In this document: positions 21,598 to 23,877 of the stretch, in pieces | Layout of the letters: the number at the start of each line of letters is the position of its first letter | Position numbering within the stretch: the first letter of the stretch is position 1 | Source of the DNA: a virus | Direction: 5' to 3' (one strand) | Virus record (IMG/VR): IMGVR_UViG_3300032118_000059 | Location: 1 to 23,877 of that record | Length of the DNA: 23,877 nt | Notes under the pieces: generated by a model | The model's input: the letters and a program-made list of their open reading frames with translations, nothing else | Database searches by the model: none | What the model was told of the DNA's origin: nothing | Program-made: the position numbers and the translations under genes

Positions 21598-21806
21598 GTG
21601 ACTCGGCCCGCGTCAACCGCCTGGAGCAGCGCGTTCGCGAACTGGAGGAGCACGTCGCCGCGTTTAAGCGGTGCATCGACCTCTCGGCCGTCCCCTTCGA
21701 CTCAAGCTGCGGCCTCGCGGCGAGTGTGCCAGTAGCGGCGCGACAAAGGTGTTATTGCCCCCGAGTTGGACCGGGATCGTCGGGACGGGGTGACGCCGAT
21801 GCCTGA
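21594..21806 (+). CDS. Small coiled-coil protein, unknown function (70 aa)
   Basis: A 70-aa ORF with GGAGG shortly before GTG 21594, which overlaps the preceding stop. Residues 3-27 (ARVNRLEQRVRELEEHVAAF) show the heptad pattern of a leucine/valine coiled coil. The second half is Cys/Gly/Ala-rich and less convincing. Its end overlaps the J-domain gene by 8 nt. Probably real, but the function is unknown. Confidence 0.55.
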   Translation: MSDSARVNRLEQRVRELEEHVAAFKRCIDLSAVPFDSSCGLAASVPVAARQRCYCPRVGPGSSGRGDADA

Positions 21807-22170
21807 GTGGTTGACGTCTGCCCTCCGCGCGCTCGGCCTGCTTGAGGAGTTCCTGCGCGAGGTCCACCACCAGGACCCGCGGGAGCGCCCGGCACGGCTC
21901 GAGGAGTTCAGGGAAAAGGCCGAGAAGGTTTACCGGCGGCTCGCGTTGGAGTGTCACCCTGACCGTGGCGGCGTCCACGCCCGCATGGCGGAGATCAACG
22001 CGGCGATGGATCGTCTCCGCATCCTCCATATCGAAGTCCCGCCCCCTGCTCCGCAGGTGAGCTTCGTGGTCGTGGGTCGGGGCGTCTTCGGGGGGTTCGG
22101 CGGCTGCGCGGACGCGACCACGACCTCGTCCGTCTTCGGCGGCGGTTGGTGGCCCCCGACCAGCGGTTAA
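21799..22170 (+). CDS. J-domain (DnaJ-like) protein
   Basis: A 123-aa protein. Residues 38-75 match helices II-III of a J domain: R-E-K-A-E-K-V-Y-R-R-L-A-L-E-C-H-P-D-R-G-G, then M-A-E-I-N-A-A-M-D-R-L, with the invariant HPD at 53-55 that stimulates DnaK/Hsp70 ATPase. The remainder is a Gly/Phe/Val-rich tail (VVVGRGVFGGFGG), perhaps a substrate-binding or flexible region. ATG 21799 is the start closest to a GGGACGGGG site. Its place right before the portal suggests that it recruits host DnaK for capsid or portal assembly, or helps replication; both are inference. Confidence 0.8.
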   Translation: MPEWLTSALRALGLLEEFLREVHHQDPRERPARLEEFREKAEKVYRRLALECHPDRGGVHARMAEINAAMDRLRILHIEVPPPAPQVSFVVVGRGVFGGFGGCADATTTSSVFGGGWWPPTSG

Positions 22171-22185
22171 TCTCCCTCATACATC

Positions 22186-22214
22186 TTGAACGCCCGCGCC
22201 GGTCAGTGTACGGT
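22186..22214 (+). promoter_or_regulatory. Sigma-70-type promoter of the portal gene
   Basis: TTGAAC (22186-22191), a 17-nt spacer, TACGGT (22209-22214). The first base of the message should fall at or next to ATG 22222, so the portal mRNA is probably leaderless, although GGTGGAG (22212-22218) lies just before the ATG. Confidence 0.65.
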
Positions 22215-22221
22215 GGAGCGC

Positions 22222-23877
22222 ATGGGCGAGCAGAACGTGATCCGCGCGGTGGCCTCCCTCATCACCCCGCAGGTGCAGGGGCAGTCGTTCTTCGACGGGT
22301 TCAACCCACCCCCTGATCAGCAGTGCCCCACTGCGGGGAGGTGGGACGAGGACCGCTGGGTCTCCCTCGCCAAGTCGGAGAGCTACGCGGCCGACGGTGC
22401 GACCAGCAACGTGGTCCCCGCCGACAACCTCACGCTGGCCTTCCAGGAGGCCGGCGCGCTCCTGCCCCCCTACGAGCCGACCACGCTCACCGTCCTCCTC
22501 GAGCACTCCAACTGCCTGCGCCAGCGCATCGACGCGATGGTGCAGAACGTCCACGGGTTCGGGCACCGCATCGAGCCCGTCCTCGACTTGGACGCCAACG
22601 CGGAGAAGGTCGACGAGCGGATCGCCGCGTCCATCTACATGCAGCGTCATCACCTGGCGCTGGAGCAGCGCCTCCTCGGCAACGAGGCGGCGGCGCTCCT
22701 GCTCGAGGACTGGCCGACTGAGGGCGAGGTCCGCCACCGCAAGGACGTCATGCGGTCCGAGATGCGGCAGGAGAAGTCGCAGCTCGACACCCTGTTCGAC
22801 AACATCAGCGATGACCACGGCCTGACCGCGCTGCGCCGCCGCTCGGGCACGGACCAGGAGGTCATCGGGCAGGCGTTCTGGGAGGTGCTGCGGGACGGCG
22901 TGGGCAAGGTCCACCGCCTGGTCTACGTGCCCAGTTTCACGATGCGCCTGTGCCAGCTCGACCCCGCGCTGACCGTGGTCGCTCGTCGTGTCAAGGTCAG
23001 CGATTTCGACTACGCGGTGGCGGAGCAGAAGGCGCGCTTCCGCCGCTACGTCCAGATCGTCAACTGGCAGCGCGTCTACTTCAAGGAGTTCGGCGACCCC
23101 CGCGCGGTCGGCGCCAAGACGGGCCGGGTCTACGAGAGCATGGACGCGCTGCGGGCCGGCGAGCCCCAGGCGGTCGCCGCGACCGAGCTGCTCTCCTTCG
23201 TCATCCCGAGCACGCGCACGGCCTACGGCATCCCGCGGTGGATCGGCGCCCTGCTCGAGGTGCTCGGCTCCCGCCAGGCGGCCGAGGTCAACTACCTGTA
23301 CTTCGAGAACAAGAGCGTGCCCCCGCTCGTCGTGCTGGTGGCGGGTGGGCGTCTGTCGCAGGACTCAACCGAGAAGATCCGCGACCATATCGAGAGCGAG
23401 ATCAAGGGGAAGCGCAACTTCCACAACGTCCTCGTGCTCGAGGGCGTGCCGTCCGCCGACGCGCCGGGCACCGGCCGCATGTCCATCGACATCAAGCCGC
23501 TGACGGCCGCCATCCACGACGACGCCCTGTTCCAGAACTACGACCAGCAGTGCTCCCTCAAGGTCGGGCAGGCGTTCCGCCTGCCCCCCATCGTCTGCGG
23601 CGACTCGCGCGACTACAACCGCGCCACCTCCGAAGCCGCCCTGGCGCAGGCCGAGCAGCAGGTGTTCCAGCCGGCGCGCGAGGAGTTCGACGACGTCATC
23701 AACCGGAAGCTGTTCCCCGACCTCGGGGTCCGCTACCACAAGTTCGTGTCGCAGAGCCCCATCGCCCGGTCGCCGCAGGAGACGACCGACATGGCGACCC
23801 GGTTCGTCTCGGCCGGGGTCCTCACCCCGAACGAGGGCCGGGACCTCGCCGCCGACGTCTTCAACCGGGAGTACCCC
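22222..23877 (+). CDS. Phage portal protein, PBSX family (3' end outside window)
   Basis: An open frame of 552 codons without a stop, running to the end of the window. It forms the ring at one capsid vertex through which terminase packages DNA. Typical portal blocks are present: E-H-S-N-C-L-R-Q-R-I-D (about 94-104), F-K-E-F-G-D-P-R (about 285-293), then P-R-W-I-G-A-L and L-G-S-R-Q-A-A-E-V-N-Y-L-Y-F-E-N (about 337-363) and the N-F-H-N-V-L-V-L-E strand (about 399-408). These fit the PBSX-type portal family. It is about 3 kb from terL, with small genes in between. The extra length suggests a C-terminal extension still to come. ATG 22222 is set by the promoter and by the frame. Confidence 0.9.
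   Translation, partial: MGEQNVIRAVASLITPQVQGQSFFDGFNPPPDQQCPTAGRWDEDRWVSLAKSESYAADGATSNVVPADNLTLAFQEAGALLPPYEPTTLTVLLEHSNCLRQRIDAMVQNVHGFGHRIEPVLDLDANAEKVDERIAASIYMQRHHLALEQRLLGNEAAALLLEDWPTEGEVRHRKDVMRSEMRQEKSQLDTLFDNISDDHGLTALRRRSGTDQEVIGQAFWEVLRDGVGKVHRLVYVPSFTMRLCQLDPALTVVARRVKVSDFDYAVAEQKARFRRYVQIVNWQRVYFKEFGDPRAVGAKTGRVYESMDALRAGEPQAVAATELLSFVIPSTRTAYGIPRWIGALLEVLGSRQAAEVNYLYFENKSVPPLVVLVAGGRLSQDSTEKIRDHIESEIKGKRNFHNVLVLEGVPSADAPGTGRMSIDIKPLTAAIHDDALFQNYDQQCSLKVGQAFRLPPIVCGDSRDYNRATSEAALAQAEQQVFQPAREEFDDVINRKLFPDLGVRYHKFVSQSPIARSPQETTDMATRFVSAGVLTPNEGRDLAADVFNREYP

Overview
This window is one strand of a very GC-rich (roughly 70%) tailed-phage or prophage genome. Every convincing gene is on the + strand. 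Most neighbours are coupled by GTGA, ATGA or TTGA stop/start overlaps. The packaging genes (large terminase, PBSX-type portal) identify it as a tailed dsDNA phage. The host cannot be read directly. The extreme GC3, and TANNNT -10 boxes lying 7-10 nt from ATG codons with poor Shine-Dalgarno sites, would fit an actinobacterial or deinococcal host. The cysteine-rich lipoprotein would equally fit a diderm such as a myxobacterium.

Layout. (1) 1-4.9 kb is a recombination and replication module: a gp32-like single-strand DNA-binding protein, a bacterial-type RecA, a small coupled ORF, an N6-adenine-type methyltransferase, an SbcD/Mre11 nuclease, a winged-helix protein and a conserved phage protein. 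(2) 4.9-7.77 kb is an accessory region. Three islands of degenerate G-rich GGC-repeat DNA alternate with small genes, including an AT-rich patch around 5.1-5.67 kb and a cluster of 11-bp direct repeats at 6.26-6.33 kb. (3) 7.78-10.7 kb carries a small ORF, an unusual fusion of an XRE-type HTH with sigma-70 region 4 and a Cys/His-rich C-terminus, and a compact SbcC/Rad50 ATPase. (4) 10.7-13.8 kb is a probable DNA-modification module: ParB-like protein, C5-cytosine methyltransferase, uracil-DNA-glycosylase-fold protein and TSCPD-like protein. The methyltransferase gene holds a striking cluster of long perfect palindromes. (5) 13.8-16.7 kb has two tandem paralogues of unknown function, a membrane-anchored coiled-coil protein, small ORFs and a Sak4-like AAA ATPase whose 3' end is disrupted by a 17-bp tandem duplication. 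(6) 16.75 kb to the end is packaging: a small-terminase-like protein, the large terminase, eight small accessory proteins (Zn-finger, lipoprotein, HExxH peptidase-like, membrane, coiled-coil and J-domain), then the portal gene, which runs off the window.

How they fit together: SSB, RecA, SbcCD and the Sak4-like ATPase are what recombination-dependent phage replication needs. The methyltransferases and the UDG-like protein suggest protection or modification of the phage DNA. The XRE-sigma4 protein is the best candidate for a phage regulator acting on host RNA polymerase. The repeat islands, the palindromes in the methyltransferase gene and the XRE-sigma4 fusion are the parts not explained by standard phage biology. 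No searches were run. Family calls rest on motifs recognised by eye.
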